Made by a program: the position numbers and the translations under genes. Below are positions 1 through 8,662 of a stretch of 64,000 nt of DNA, piece by piece. The DNA lies in contig JAMPFV010000001.1 of NCBI GenBank assembly GCA_023664265.1, forward strand, positions 34,501 to 98,500. Reading direction: 5' to 3'. Within the stretch, counting starts at the first letter, position 1. Every line of letters starts with the position of its first letter. Source of the DNA: Roseburia sp. (GTDB lineage Bacteria; Bacillota; Clostridia; Lachnospirales; Lachnospiraceae). The notes under the pieces are model-generated. The model was not told where the DNA came from. It did no database searches and was given only the letters and a program-made list of their open reading frames with translations.

Positions 1-1
1 C

Positions 2-1063
2 GCAAGACAGTGCTTTTTTACCATACTGGGACTGGGCGTGATGACGGGGATTTACTTTTTGGATTACAGCTTTATCGGAAAATACGGGCTTGCGGTGTAT
101 TTTGTCTGGACGGCCGTGTTTCTCCTCTGGAGCTTTATGGGAGAGCGGCACAATGGAAGAGTCGAGCCGCTGCAGATGGTGTCGTATCTCTACGCGCCGA
201 TTTTTGCGGGCGCGCTGTATCGGATTCGGGGAGAGGGATACGCAGCGGTGTGCAAGGGGATTGCGCTGCTTTTCCTGACGGCGCTGCTTGTGATGCGGTG
301 TGCGTCGAGTGTTCCGGCGGCGGCAAATCTGTACCTTATAGGCAGCGTGCTGCTGTCGCTGTCGCTTTGGGACGGCCGGTTCCGGATTGGCAGGAGGCAG
401 GCAATCGCGCTGATGATTCTGCTGCTTGTCGTCATACCGATGCTGGCAATCGGCGGGGTATTCTGCTTTGGCGCAAGCTATCAGGCAATGCGGCTGCGGG
501 CACTGCTGAATCCGCAGGCATATGCGGGCGGCGCGGGGTATCTGTACAACATTATTCGGGAAAATCTTGCGTGCGCGAGATGGATTGGCGGGCTGCCTGT
601 TGACGAATCCTCCGTCGGCGTAACCTTTGGACAAACTACCTTTCTGCCGTTTCAACTGATGATAAGGTACGGACTGCTTGCGGGCTTGGGATTGGCGCTG
701 GCGCTTGTGCTCCTGCTTGCACGCGCGGCCCGCGTCACCGTCCGCCAGAAGAATCGACTTGGGCGGACGGTGGCTGCGTCCTGCGCGATGGTGCTCTTCG
801 TGAACAGCATCGAGGGGCTGCTGCTCAATGTGGGCTTATACCCGATTATCACAGTGGCGCTTCCGTTTCTGTCCCATGGCGGTGCGGCAACCCTGACCTA
901 TGCCGCTATGATCGGGCTTCTTTTAAGCGTTTACCGCCATGAAAGGCTTGTGTCGGACGAGACGGGAATCCATACGTCCACATCCCAGCCGTCATTTCGG
1001 ATTCGGATTCCGGAGACCTCCGATAAGGACAGCGGGGCGTCGAACAACAGCAGCATGGTATAG
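2..1063 (+). CDS. SEDS-family (FtsW/RodA/SpoVE-like) membrane protein, 5' end outside window
   Basis: The frame is open to the left edge, so the N-terminus is missing; about 353 residues are visible. It is strongly hydrophobic, with roughly eight membrane segments, and ends in the SEDS-like stretch LPFLSHGGA followed by a last membrane helix. SEDS proteins polymerise peptidoglycan glycan strands together with class B PBPs. In the loop where polymerases normally carry a conserved Asp (PExxxDF-like), this protein reads VTFGQTTFLPFQLMIRYG, with no obvious counterpart, so it may be a divergent or non-catalytic member. The last 44 codons overlap, antisense, the 3' end of the anti-sigma gene. Family assignment is fairly sure; role is inference. 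Confidence 0.7.
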   Translation, partial: ARQCFFTILGLGVMTGIYFLDYSFIGKYGLAVYFVWTAVFLLWSFMGERHNGRVEPLQMVSYLYAPIFAGALYRIRGEGYAAVCKGIALLFLTALLVMRCASSVPAAANLYLIGSVLLSLSLWDGRFRIGRRQAIALMILLLVVIPMLAIGGVFCFGASYQAMRLRALLNPQAYAGGAGYLYNIIRENLACARWIGGLPVDESSVGVTFGQTTFLPFQLMIRYGLLAGLGLALALVLLLARAARVTVRQKNRLGRTVAASCAMVLFVNSIEGLLLNVGLYPIITVALPFLSHGGAATLTYAAMIGLLLSVYRHERLVSDETGIHTSTSQPSFRIRIPETSDKDSGASNNSSMV

Positions 1064-2046
1064 GTACAGCAGCCTTCTCCGGCGTCGTGAGCGTAGCTTG
1101 CGCCGCTCTTTGACAGGGCTGCGGGTTCCCCATCCTTTCCTATGACAGAGGTGTTCTTGAACCACAGGTGGGAGAGCTGTCCGGAATGGGTCTGGCCCTC
1201 CTCGTCCATGGTGCCTGTAAAGCAGAGGGACAGGGGCGAAATCGTCACGCTGTCCACGGTGATTCCCGCCAGTTGGTAGGGGGAAGCGTCCTCAGCGGCG
1301 CCTCCCGCCTGAAACAGCGCGGCGTCCACCGGAATGCTTTGGCTGTCCAACATGGCGCCAAGCGTAAAGGTGGTGAGGAGTTCTTCGGTGAGCGCACCGT
1401 CCTCGTCTGTCCCGAGGCGGACAAGCCGAATGCTGTCACCGGCCTTAAAAGCGTCCCTTTCGATGCTGACCAGATAGCTTCCGGTCAGCGTGCCGTCCGC
1501 CGCGACCTCAGGGTTCAGCATGGTAAAACGGCCTCCCATGGCGCTTTCCTTTGCGTCCGCATAAATTTGCAGATCGGGAAGCTCGGCGTTCAGGAGGGTT
1601 TGGTACAGCGGCGTATCGCCAATGCTTTCTCCGGCGGTTACCGCGGCATCCTCATGGACGCGGAAGGTAAACGGAATAAAGAGATAATGCGTGTCGTACA
1701 GCGCGGCGTCCAGACAGAGGGTGCCGTGCGCCAGCGGGATTTCGTTATCCAGCGCATTGCCGTACTGCGCGTAGATGGACTTTTGGTCATCGGTCAGCTC
1801 CTGATCGCCTCCGGTAAAGAAATCCATCGCCGCCGCGATTTTCTCCGCGATCGGCAGGCCTCCCGCGGCAAATACGGTCACGCCGGACAGCAGGAGCGCG
1901 CTTGCGCAGGCGGCCATGCGGAAGGCAAAGCGCGGGCGGGCCTTTGGAGATTCCGCGGCGTCCTCCAATCGGTTCCATATTCTGTTTTTCTGTTTTTCCG
2001 TCAAGTGAAGCTGTCGATACATATCTTTAAATACTTTCTCATTCAT
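931..2046 (-). CDS. Membrane-anchored anti-sigma factor (DUF4179-like) of the ECF pair
   Basis: The protein has a short charged N-terminus (MNEKVFKDMYRQLHLTEKQK), one transmembrane helix at about residues 45-62 (CASALLLSGVTVFAAGG), and a large extracytoplasmic domain. This is the layout of anti-sigma factors that hold an ECF sigma factor at the membrane until an envelope signal arrives. It directly follows the sigma gene. The ATG at 2046 is used here; a TTG six bases earlier would overlap the sigma stop as TTGA and is better spaced from the GAAAGGAG ribosome site, so the start is uncertain. Its 3' end overlaps the SEDS gene by 133 bp. The sensed signal is unknown. Confidence 0.7.
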   Translation of the reverse strand: MNEKVFKDMYRQLHLTEKQKNRIWNRLEDAAESPKARPRFAFRMAACASALLLSGVTVFAAGGLPIAEKIAAAMDFFTGGDQELTDDQKSIYAQYGNALDNEIPLAHGTLCLDAALYDTHYLFIPFTFRVHEDAAVTAGESIGDTPLYQTLLNAELPDLQIYADAKESAMGGRFTMLNPEVAADGTLTGSYLVSIERDAFKAGDSIRLVRLGTDEDGALTEELLTTFTLGAMLDSQSIPVDAALFQAGGAAEDASPYQLAGITVDSVTISPLSLCFTGTMDEEGQTHSGQLSHLWFKNTSVIGKDGEPAALSKSGASYAHDAGEGCCTYTMLLLFDAPLSLSEVSGIRIRNDGWDVDVWIPVSSDTSLSWR

Positions 2047-2048
2047 TT

Positions 2049-2555
2049 TCAAATCTGCTCCTTTCTTGGTAAAAGTGTGCTTTCCTTTAAGAGTTCCTGC
2101 TTCAATTGCTTCTTGGCCCGCAGAAGTCTGGCAGATACCAGATTCGGCGTTATATGCAGAAGCGCCGCGATGTCTTTTACGGGATAGTCCTCATAATAGC
2201 GCAGGTACAGGAGGACGCGGTATTTCGAGGGAAGCCGCGACAGCAGCTCATACAGCTCGTGCTCCTCCGTATAGTGGGGAGGCATTGCAATTTGGTCCGC
2301 CTCCTCCAACGGTTCGACGCGCTTCATCCATGCGGATGTGGACAGGCTCTTACAGCAGTTGACAGCCACACGGATAAACCAGGCCTTTTCGTGCCCGCTG
2401 TTCTCAAAATGCGGCTTTTTCCTGAGATACCGCAGAAACACGTCCTGAACGATGTCCTCTGACAGGTGGGGCGGATGCCCGTAGGATATGGAAATTCGGT
2501 ACACCATATCGGCATAGCGCTCGAACAGCTCCTTGGCTTCACGATTCGGATCCAT
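2049..2555 (-). CDS. ECF-type RNA polymerase sigma factor
   Basis: This 168-residue protein has the two conserved sigma regions: region 2 around residues 10-70 (YADMVYRISISYG, EDIVQDVFLRYLRKKP, KAWFIRVAVNCCKS) and region 4 around residues 100-155 (LPSKYRVLLYLRYYEDYPVKDIA with a helix-turn-helix LLHITPNLVSARLLRAKK). The length is typical of ECF sigma factors. A GGAAAGGAG ribosome site lies 5 nt before the ATG. It is co-transcribed and probably translationally coupled with the downstream anti-sigma gene, which argues for autoregulation by envelope stress. The regulon cannot be read from here. Confidence 0.88.
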   Translation of the reverse strand: MDPNREAKELFERYADMVYRISISYGHPPHLSEDIVQDVFLRYLRKKPHFENSGHEKAWFIRVAVNCCKSLSTSAWMKRVEPLEEADQIAMPPHYTEEHELYELLSRLPSKYRVLLYLRYYEDYPVKDIAALLHITPNLVSARLLRAKKQLKQELLKESTLLPRKEQI

Positions 2556-2792
2556 AGATACTCCTTTCCGGTGATGAACGATTATTACACAGAACGATTC
2601 ATAAAACGGTTTTATCAGCGTTCATATAGAATACTTCCCAATCGGTTGAAATCTGACACAAAAAGATAAAATAATTATACTAATTTTTGGGATTACACGG
2701 ATAAATTTTCAGTTTTTTGTTCCATTTTGGGCGGAACCGGTGTACAATTATTGTGAAACTGCGAAATCATACAATGATAAAGGAAATATGGG

Positions 2793-4589
2793 ATGGATAA
2801 GGTAAACATTACGGAGTATAAGCCCCAGGCAGGCGGATATATCGCTTATTACGGGAAGGCTTCCTTGAGGAAGGATTACTTTTTTGTGGACGGTGACGAG
2901 AGCTTTTATCATTTTGTCGGGAAGAATTCCTGCTATTCAATGCCGGATCTGCTGCATCCGGATGATGTGGAGGCTTTTATACGGACGGTTGAAAAGCTTT
3001 CCGAAGGGCGCCAGTATGTGATCGTGCGGATGAAAAACGCAGAGAACCACTATCGTCTGCTCTACATGGAGCTTTGGCGGAACGGAAAGATCATCGACGG
3101 GTATCCGTCCTTCAGCCTGGAATTCTGTAATTTTATGGAAATCAAGGACAGATACATCACCTATGTGGGGATCGTGAAGAAGTACAGAGAGTTTATGAGC
3201 CTTTCCACCTCGCTGTATTTTGAGTATACGCCTGCTACGGACGAGATGAATATTTACCGCTATGTCAACGTCAAGAGCGAGCCGCTGCTGCGAAGGCCGC
3301 TTGAGGAGCTGCGGCGGAATGTGAATACTCCGGGGAAATACAGCGTGAGCCAGCAGAGTGAATTTGAGATATTGTATGAATTTCTGAAAAAGGGTGCGGA
3401 CTATTTCCACACGTCGGTGGATGTCAGTGTGTTCTTTGAGGGGCGGCATGGCCGCTGCGAACTCAAGGGCAATGCGTTCTACAATGATAACGCGCTTACG
3501 ATGATTGTGGGAATCATGGATATCGCGGGCGCGGAGGAGGCGGAGAAGAAATACTATCTCAGCGACAGCGCGGTAGACCCTGGCACGGGGCTGTTCAACA
3601 AGCGCGCCATCCACGAGTACGCGATGGAGAAGCTTCAGGAGGGAAGGTCGATATACCTTGCGATGATAGACGTGGATGATTTCAAGAAGATAAACGACGG
3701 CTACGGGCATATGTTCGGGGATGAGGTTCTCTCGAAAGTGTCGGAAATCATTCGGAGCGCGGTCGATTCGCGCGGCATGGTGGGGCGCTTTGGCGGCGAT
3801 GAGTTTATGATTGTGTTTGACAGCGTTTCCGATGAGGAGGAGCTGCGCCGTATCCTCAAGATTGTCTCAAAGCATGTGGAATGGGCGTTCCAAGATATAA
3901 AGGATTCCCTCAGGATTACGCTTTCCTGCGGCGTGTCCAAGTCCCCCGACGACGGGGCGGATTTTGAGGAGCTGTTCCGCAAGTCGGATAAGGCGCTGTA
4001 TATCGCGAAGGAAAAGGGGAAGAACCGATATATTATCTATGACGAGAAAAAGCACGGGAATGTCGTGGACGAGGCGATGGATGAGCGCAGCATCGGCATC
4101 AAGGCGGTCGTGAGCGATGAGAAGAAGGCGGCGGAGATGTCGGAGCTGGTCGTGACGCTTTACCGCGAGGGCGCGGAGGCGCTCGGGACGGCGATGGAGA
4201 AGCTGCGCAGCTATTTTGACATTGACGGGGTTGCCGTTTACAGCGGTCCGGATCTGCACAGGGTACAGGCCTCGGGCAAGTATTTTCATCCGATTGAGAA
4301 GCTCACCTATGCGCAGGAGCAGGCCTATTTGAAGCTGTTTGACGCAAACGGCGTGTACACGGAGGGGAAGCTTGAGCGCCTGAGCGGCATGTGTCCGGAG
4401 CTTTGCCGGCAGTACGAGCTTCAGGAGACGAAGAAGCTCATACAGTGCGCGGCGTTTCGGGAGGGAAAGCCGGCTGCGCTGGTATCGTTTGATTTCTTTA
4501 ACAGAGCGCCGAAAACGGGCGCAACCGATTTCGGGCTGATTACCATCGTGGGACGGCTGATGGCGGAGGTGGCATGCGGGCTTGACTAG
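2793..4589 (+). CDS. GGDEF-domain diguanylate cyclase with N-terminal PAS-like and C-terminal GAF-like regions
   Basis: At 598 residues it has a sensory N-terminal half (about 1-250, PAS-like), a GGDEF domain (about 265-425; intact GGDEF at residues 334-338 inside GRFGGDEFMIVF) and a C-terminal region of about 150 residues resembling a GAF domain. GGDEF enzymes join two GTP into cyclic di-GMP. The RxxD inhibitory site expected just before GGDEF is absent (MVGRF preceded by DSRG), so product inhibition through it is not expected. No transmembrane segment is visible, so it is likely cytosolic. The gene stands alone; its stop shares the palindrome CTAG with the stop of the convergent spoIIID gene. 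A phosphodiesterase of the same signalling system is at 22267-23433. Confidence 0.85.
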   Translation: MDKVNITEYKPQAGGYIAYYGKASLRKDYFFVDGDESFYHFVGKNSCYSMPDLLHPDDVEAFIRTVEKLSEGRQYVIVRMKNAENHYRLLYMELWRNGKIIDGYPSFSLEFCNFMEIKDRYITYVGIVKKYREFMSLSTSLYFEYTPATDEMNIYRYVNVKSEPLLRRPLEELRRNVNTPGKYSVSQQSEFEILYEFLKKGADYFHTSVDVSVFFEGRHGRCELKGNAFYNDNALTMIVGIMDIAGAEEAEKKYYLSDSAVDPGTGLFNKRAIHEYAMEKLQEGRSIYLAMIDVDDFKKINDGYGHMFGDEVLSKVSEIIRSAVDSRGMVGRFGGDEFMIVFDSVSDEEELRRILKIVSKHVEWAFQDIKDSLRITLSCGVSKSPDDGADFEELFRKSDKALYIAKEKGKNRYIIYDEKKHGNVVDEAMDERSIGIKAVVSDEKKAAEMSELVVTLYREGAEALGTAMEKLRSYFDIDGVAVYSGPDLHRVQASGKYFHPIEKLTYAQEQAYLKLFDANGVYTEGKLERLSGMCPELCRQYELQETKKLIQCAAFREGKPAALVSFDFFNRAPKTGATDFGLITIVGRLMAEVACGLD

Positions 4590-4846
4590 CCCGCATTTTT
4601 TGAGTGCAGATACTTTTCGCGGGTAGCAAGTCCGCCTCGGATGTGGCGCTCCGATTTGTTGACGTCCAACACGGCCCTCGCCTGCTTCGCAAGAGTGGGG
4701 TTCACCTGCATCAGCCGTGAGGTGACATCCTTATGTACGGTCGATTTGCTGATGCCAAAAGCCTTGGCAGTCTGTCTCACCGTTGCGTTGTTCTCAATAA
4801 TATAAATAGCGATAGAGACTGCTCTTTCCTCGATATAATCCTTCAT
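4586..4846 (-). CDS. spoIIID: Stage III sporulation transcriptional regulator SpoIIID
   Basis: An 86-residue DNA-binding protein that matches SpoIIID along its length: KDYIEERAVSIAIYIIEN, a helix-turn-helix VRQTAKAFGISKSTVHKD, and the C-terminal basic RHIRGGLATREKY. SpoIIID acts in the mother cell under sigma-E, activating and repressing genes on the way to sigma-K. The nearest AGGAG lies about 15 nt upstream of the ATG, longer than usual. A sigma-E-like promoter is visible upstream (4885-4913). The gene shows the organism, or a recent ancestor, makes endospores. It converges with the GGDEF gene and is separated from the MoxR operon by a MITE. Confidence 0.93.
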   Translation of the reverse strand: MKDYIEERAVSIAIYIIENNATVRQTAKAFGISKSTVHKDVTSRLMQVNPTLAKQARAVLDVNKSERHIRGGLATREKYLHSKNAG

Positions 4847-4884
4847 AATCTGAAAAAGGGTTCTCCTTTTGCAAGCATTTGTAC

Positions 4885-4913
4885 ATTCTATGAACAGGAG
4901 AAATCATTTATGA
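4885..4913 (-). promoter_or_regulatory. Candidate sigma-E promoter of spoIIID
   Basis: Reading the minus strand, TCATAAA (4913-4907) and CATAGAAT (4892-4885) are separated by 14 nt. They fit the sigma-E pattern KMATATT-N13-15-CATACAMT, with one mismatch in the -10 element. Transcription would start near 4878, about 30 nt before the spoIIID ATG. spoIIID being a sigma-E gene is established in Bacillus; the promoter itself is inferred by eye. Confidence 0.45.
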
Positions 4914-4936
4914 AGGATTTTCGGGATTTAAAAATC

Positions 4937-5123
4937 GTAACAGTTCAGCCATGCCATTCATAATTTGCCAGAATATACATTATAACCAAATAATTTACAA
5001 ATTGGTCGGCAAATTATTTCATGTCGGGCGTCCGCCCTATAGAAATGGTTATGCAAATTGCCCTTAGTGAGCAAGCTCCCGCGGTCAATTTGCATAATCA
5101 TTTCTGCATGGCTGAACTGTTAC
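4937..5123. mobile_element. 187-bp MITE with 18-bp perfect terminal inverted repeats and 8-bp target duplication (IS66-type ends)
   Basis: The left end GTAACAGTTCAGCCATGC (4937-4954) is the exact reverse complement of the right end (5106-5123). Both ends are flanked by the same 8 bp, TAAAAATC (4929-4936 and 5124-5131), as expected for a target-site duplication. Inside are further inverted repeats (for example TTATGCAAATTG and CAATTTGCATAA) and no open frame, so the element is non-autonomous. GTAA termini with 8-bp duplications are characteristic of the IS66 family, whose transposase would have to act in trans; none is in the window. It sits between spoIIID and the MoxR operon. Confidence 0.8.
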
Positions 5124-5152
5124 TAAAAATCACATTATTCACACAATAACTA

Positions 5153-5181
5153 TTGTTTGTGTCGGAACTTTACCGTAAAAT
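5153..5181 (+). promoter_or_regulatory. Candidate promoter of the MoxR operon
   Basis: TTGTTT (5153-5158) and TAAAAT (5176-5181) are 17 nt apart and lead into the MoxR gene about 90 nt downstream. An imperfect inverted repeat CACACAATA / TATTGTTTGTG (5140-5161) overlaps the -35 element and may be an operator. It begins only 17 bp after the MITE end, so the element may have altered upstream control. Confidence 0.35.
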
Positions 5182-5277
5182 AGAACTGTGAGCGCTCGGC
5201 GCACAGCTTTGAAAAACGCAAAAGAGCTGAGCAATTTCAGCTTTGCTGAAATGTTACGCGCAGAAATGGAGGAAAAC

Positions 5278-6231
5278 ATGCAGGGTACGCATATATTGTC
5301 GGAAATCGAGGAGAATGTATCAAAGGTTATTATAGGGAAACGGGAGGTCACGCGCCTGTTGCTGGCGGCTGTCGCCGCGGGCGGACATGTCCTGCTGGAG
5401 GATGTCCCGGGCACGGGAAAAACCGTGCTTGCCAAGACGATTGCGAAGTCGATGGGCTGTAAGTTCGACAGGGTGCAGTTCACGCCGGATTTACTGCCAA
5501 GCGATGTGACAGGACTGTCGTTTTTTAATCAGGAGAAGGGCGCCTTCACCTTTAAGGAGGGGCCGGTATTCACCAACATTCTGCTGGCGGACGAGATTAA
5601 CCGCGCGACGCCGAGAACGCAGTCGAGCCTTCTGGAATGCATGGCGGAGGGACAGGTGACAGTGGACGGCACGACGCGCAGTCTGGGTGCGCCCTTCTTT
5701 GTGCTCGCCACACAGAATCCGGTGGAGACCATCGGATGTTTTCCGCTGCCGGAGGCGCAGCTTGACCGATTCATTATGAAGATTACCATGGGAAGCCTGA
5801 CGCAGGCGCAGGAGCGGGAGATGCTCGACCGCTATATTCGTGAGGAGCCGCTGGCGCGGATTGAGGCAGTGTGCACGGACGAGGATGTCAGAAAGCTTCA
5901 GCAGGCCTGCCGCGAGGTATTTATCCATGACGACTTGAAGAACTATATCGTGTCACTCGTGCAGGAGACCAGGCGGCATAAGGGCGGCGCGCAGGGAAGT
6001 GCGGTTCAGGGCGTAAGCCCCAGAGGAACCCTTGCGTTTGCGCGCGCGGCGCAGGGCTTTGCGCTTGTGGAGGGCAGGGACTATGTCGTGCCGGAGGATA
6101 TCAAGGCGGTTGCGGTTCCCGTGCTGAGCCACAGGCTGATCGGAGAGCTTGAGGAGGCACAGAAAAATGCGCTGATACAGGGACTTTTGAACAGTGTCGC
6201 GCTGCCCACAGAGGATTGGTCAAAGAGATGA
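5278..6231 (+). CDS. MoxR-family AAA+ ATPase
   Basis: A MoxR-type AAA+ ATPase of 317 residues: Walker A EDVPGTGKT, Walker B LLADEINR, sensor ATQNP (as in FVLATQNPVE) and the family signature ECMAEGQVTVDG. MoxR ATPases act as chaperones, commonly with DUF58 and von Willebrand-type partners. The ATG at 5278 is chosen because TGGAGG precedes it by 5 nt; the frame is open further upstream but those starts lack a ribosome site. The stop overlaps the next ATG (ATGA), so it is translationally coupled with the DUF58 gene. Confidence 0.9.
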   Translation: MQGTHILSEIEENVSKVIIGKREVTRLLLAAVAAGGHVLLEDVPGTGKTVLAKTIAKSMGCKFDRVQFTPDLLPSDVTGLSFFNQEKGAFTFKEGPVFTNILLADEINRATPRTQSSLLECMAEGQVTVDGTTRSLGAPFFVLATQNPVETIGCFPLPEAQLDRFIMKITMGSLTQAQEREMLDRYIREEPLARIEAVCTDEDVRKLQQACREVFIHDDLKNYIVSLVQETRRHKGGAQGSAVQGVSPRGTLAFARAAQGFALVEGRDYVVPEDIKAVAVPVLSHRLIGELEEAQKNALIQGLLNSVALPTEDWSKR

Positions 6232-7355
6232 TATTATATTTTATACTTGCGGTAGGGTTGGTTACGGCGATATGGAACCTGTATTACAGGCAGCATTGGG
6301 CGAAAAATATCGCGGTCAGGCTTCGTTTTGAGACAGATGCCCTCTATGCGGGGGAGGCCACAAAGCTTTATGAGGTGATTGAGAATCGCAAGGCGATGCC
6401 GCTTCCGGTTCTTGAGGTGGGCTTTCACACCAAAAGGGAGCTCGATTTTGCGGAGGAGGACAACGCCAATGTGAGCGATTTTATTTACAAGCTGGATATT
6501 TTCGCGGTGCTTGGCAGGCAGAAGATTACGCGGGAGATTCCGCTCAAATGCACGCGGCGCGGGTATTATGAGGTCAGGGAGGCGGATTTGATTACATATT
6601 CCCTTCTGCATAAGAAGCGGCTCAGCAAGACATTTCAGAGTGACGCGGCGATATATGTCTACGCAAAAATGACAAATGTGTCAGATATTATGTCGCTGTG
6701 CGAGCGGATGCTGGGGACGCTGCAGTGTGCGAAGCGGCTGTATGAGGATCCTTTCGCCTTCCGCACCATCCGGGATTACACTGTTGACGATCCGATGAAA
6801 ACCATCAATTGGAAGGCGAGCGCCAAGACGGGGGCGTTGATGGTCAACACCTTTGATTCCGTGCTGTCCCAAAAGGCGATGCTGTTTCTGGATGTGGAGG
6901 ATACGGGGATCTTGAAGCACGAGGATTTGGTCGAGGAGAGTATTGCCATCACGGCCACACTGGTGCGCAGACTGCTGCGGCAGGGGATTGAGGTGGGATT
7001 CTGCTTCAACGGCGGCGCTGACGCCGAAGGTCGGGAGAGCGGCTTTGCACCGACGAATGAGAAGGGGCTGCTGATCCATATGGAGCACATGCTTGCAGAG
7101 TATCGGCTTGAGGACGGGGCGCATTCCTATGAGACGGAGTTTGGCGGCTATTCGGTGACGGAGGACACGCTGCTCGTCTTTATCACGAAGAACCTGAACG
7201 ACACGCTGTTTGAGGCGATCAAAAAGCGCGCCGGAGAGAAACAGACGATTGTCGTTTATCCGGTGCATCGGGGAGAGGCTCCGCAGGAGGAGGCTTCCTC
7301 CATCAGGAGCGGGAAAAACATACGGGTATTGGTGAGGGAGGTGGACAGGCAATGA
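6228..7355 (+). CDS. DUF58-domain protein, MoxR partner
   Basis: The protein starts with an N-terminal membrane helix (ILYFILAVGLVTAIWNLYY) and continues with a beta-rich region and the DUF58 signature DPFAFRTIRDYTVDDP followed by INWKASAKTG (about residues 180-205), which leads into a vWA-like fold. DUF58 proteins are regular partners of MoxR ATPases in operons concerned with envelope assembly; their molecular function is not settled. Start at 6228 is the ATG overlapping the MoxR stop. It overlaps the next gene in the same ATGA manner, which makes a tight three-gene operon. Confidence 0.87.
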   Translation: MILYFILAVGLVTAIWNLYYRQHWAKNIAVRLRFETDALYAGEATKLYEVIENRKAMPLPVLEVGFHTKRELDFAEEDNANVSDFIYKLDIFAVLGRQKITREIPLKCTRRGYYEVREADLITYSLLHKKRLSKTFQSDAAIYVYAKMTNVSDIMSLCERMLGTLQCAKRLYEDPFAFRTIRDYTVDDPMKTINWKASAKTGALMVNTFDSVLSQKAMLFLDVEDTGILKHEDLVEESIAITATLVRRLLRQGIEVGFCFNGGADAEGRESGFAPTNEKGLLIHMEHMLAEYRLEDGAHSYETEFGGYSVTEDTLLVFITKNLNDTLFEAIKKRAGEKQTIVVYPVHRGEAPQEEASSIRSGKNIRVLVREVDRQ

Positions 7356-8584
7356 ACAGATTTTTGGAAATATTGGAATGGATTCATGCGACGCTTATTT
7401 TCTCGCTGTTTATTCCGCTTGTCTACGCGCTCTGTTCGCTCACCGCGCCGGAGGGGACGGCGGTATTCTATATGAAATGCCTGCTGATCGCGGTGCCTGT
7501 GGTGGTTACGGGAGTCGCGGTAAAGCGCGTGCGGACGTTGGGGGGGTATATCCTTGTCAGCGCGGGACTGCTTGCGGCGGTCTACGGGCTGACAGTCGGT
7601 GTGCCGCTGCTTGTGGGGGAGCGGGACTTTGCGGGAATGCCCGCGGTCTGCTATCGCGTCGGTATGCTTGTGGAGACGGTTGTCCTCGTGGGGATACGCC
7701 TTGCGGACAGGATAAGGCGTCAGCGGTTTCTCAGCAGGCGGGAGATGAACCCCTTTGAGCTGAATAAGGACAGCTTTCTAAACAGGCCGTCGATGGGAAA
7801 CGGGTATTTTATTGTCATGTACATTGTCGGCATTTTCTTTAATGCAAAGCTTCTGTGTGATACCGCCCTTTTCTGTGCGGTTGTCTATCTGTTCTTGGCG
7901 TTGGCGTACACCTTTTTCGGGACTACGGAGCAGTATCTGACGCTCAACAGGCGGACGAAGGGCATTCCCAGGAGGCGTCTCTACGCGGTGAGCGGCGGGA
8001 TGCTGTGTCTGTACGCGGCGCTTCTGCTTGCGGCGGCGGTGCCGTCCTTTCTGATGGCGGACGCAAGGCGGTACACGGATGTGCGGGAGTGGTTCGGGGA
8101 CGTGCCGCTGGTGCCGTCGGCCTATGAGAGCAGCATGGAATTTCAGGCGCCCACTGCCGATATGGGCGGGCTGCCGGAGCTGCTTGCGGAGAGCATGGGG
8201 GAGGCGCCGGAGCCGTCGAAGTTCTGGGATGCGCTGTTTTGGGTGTTGGGAATTGCGGGCGTGGTCATCCTTGTCTGGGGGATTGTGATGGCGATTAAAC
8301 GGATATTTGAGGACTTTCGCAAGGAGCTTGACGACAACGGGGATAAGGTCGAGGATTTGGAGAAGAGAAAAAGTGACAAGAGTGTCACATTGACGGCGCG
8401 CGAGCAGGACAGTGAGACAGTGAAAATCAAGCGGCTGTATAAGCGGACCATCCGAAAGCACCGCAAGGAGCGGCCTGCGGCGTATGAGGCGCCCGTGGAG
8501 ATTGAGGCCAAGGCGGGGCTTGCGGAGGATGCGGCGATGCAGACGCTTCATGTGGAGTATGAGAGGGTGCGCTATGGGAGATAG
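7352..8584 (+). CDS. Multi-pass membrane protein of the MoxR-DUF58 operon (DUF4129-like tail)
   Basis: A 410-residue protein with about six to eight membrane helices, an extracellular loop near residues 235-290 and a charged cytoplasmic C-terminus ending HVEYERVRYGR. Related operons usually place here a membrane protein with a transglutaminase core and a DUF4129 tail. The short C-terminal region resembles DUF4129 (LYKRTIRKHRKERP ... YERVRYG), but no Cys-His-Asp transglutaminase core is visible. It may therefore be a reduced version. Coupled to the DUF58 gene by an ATGA overlap; followed by a repeat hairpin. Confidence 0.65.
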   Translation: MNRFLEILEWIHATLIFSLFIPLVYALCSLTAPEGTAVFYMKCLLIAVPVVVTGVAVKRVRTLGGYILVSAGLLAAVYGLTVGVPLLVGERDFAGMPAVCYRVGMLVETVVLVGIRLADRIRRQRFLSRREMNPFELNKDSFLNRPSMGNGYFIVMYIVGIFFNAKLLCDTALFCAVVYLFLALAYTFFGTTEQYLTLNRRTKGIPRRRLYAVSGGMLCLYAALLLAAAVPSFLMADARRYTDVREWFGDVPLVPSAYESSMEFQAPTADMGGLPELLAESMGEAPEPSKFWDALFWVLGIAGVVILVWGIVMAIKRIFEDFRKELDDNGDKVEDLEKRKSDKSVTLTAREQDSETVKIKRLYKRTIRKHRKERPAAYEAPVEIEAKAGLAEDAAMQTLHVEYERVRYGR

Positions 8585-8624
8585 GCGGGCGGTATGTCAT
8601 AGCGCATTATTTGGCTGCCGGAGT

Positions 8625-8662
8625 TTCAAGGAAACGCTGATGAAAATCAGCGTTTCCTTGAA
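8625..8662. repeat. Copy R1 of the interspersed palindromic repeat family; likely bidirectional terminator
   Basis: A perfect 17-bp stem (8625-8641 pairs with 8646-8662) closed by a GAAA loop; the arm reads TTCAAGGAAACGCTGAT. It lies between the convergent ends of the membrane protein and nuclease genes and abuts the nuclease stop codon. It matches both ends of the larger copy R4 (37755-37883), so it looks like the element reduced to its termini. A long T-tract is missing, so terminator activity is inferred from position and stem strength. Confidence 0.7.

Noticed and set aside
5188..5277. N-terminal extension of the MoxR protein
   Set aside because: GTG start without ribosome site, inside the promoter region; the ATG at 5278 has a strong ribosome site and gives the usual length.
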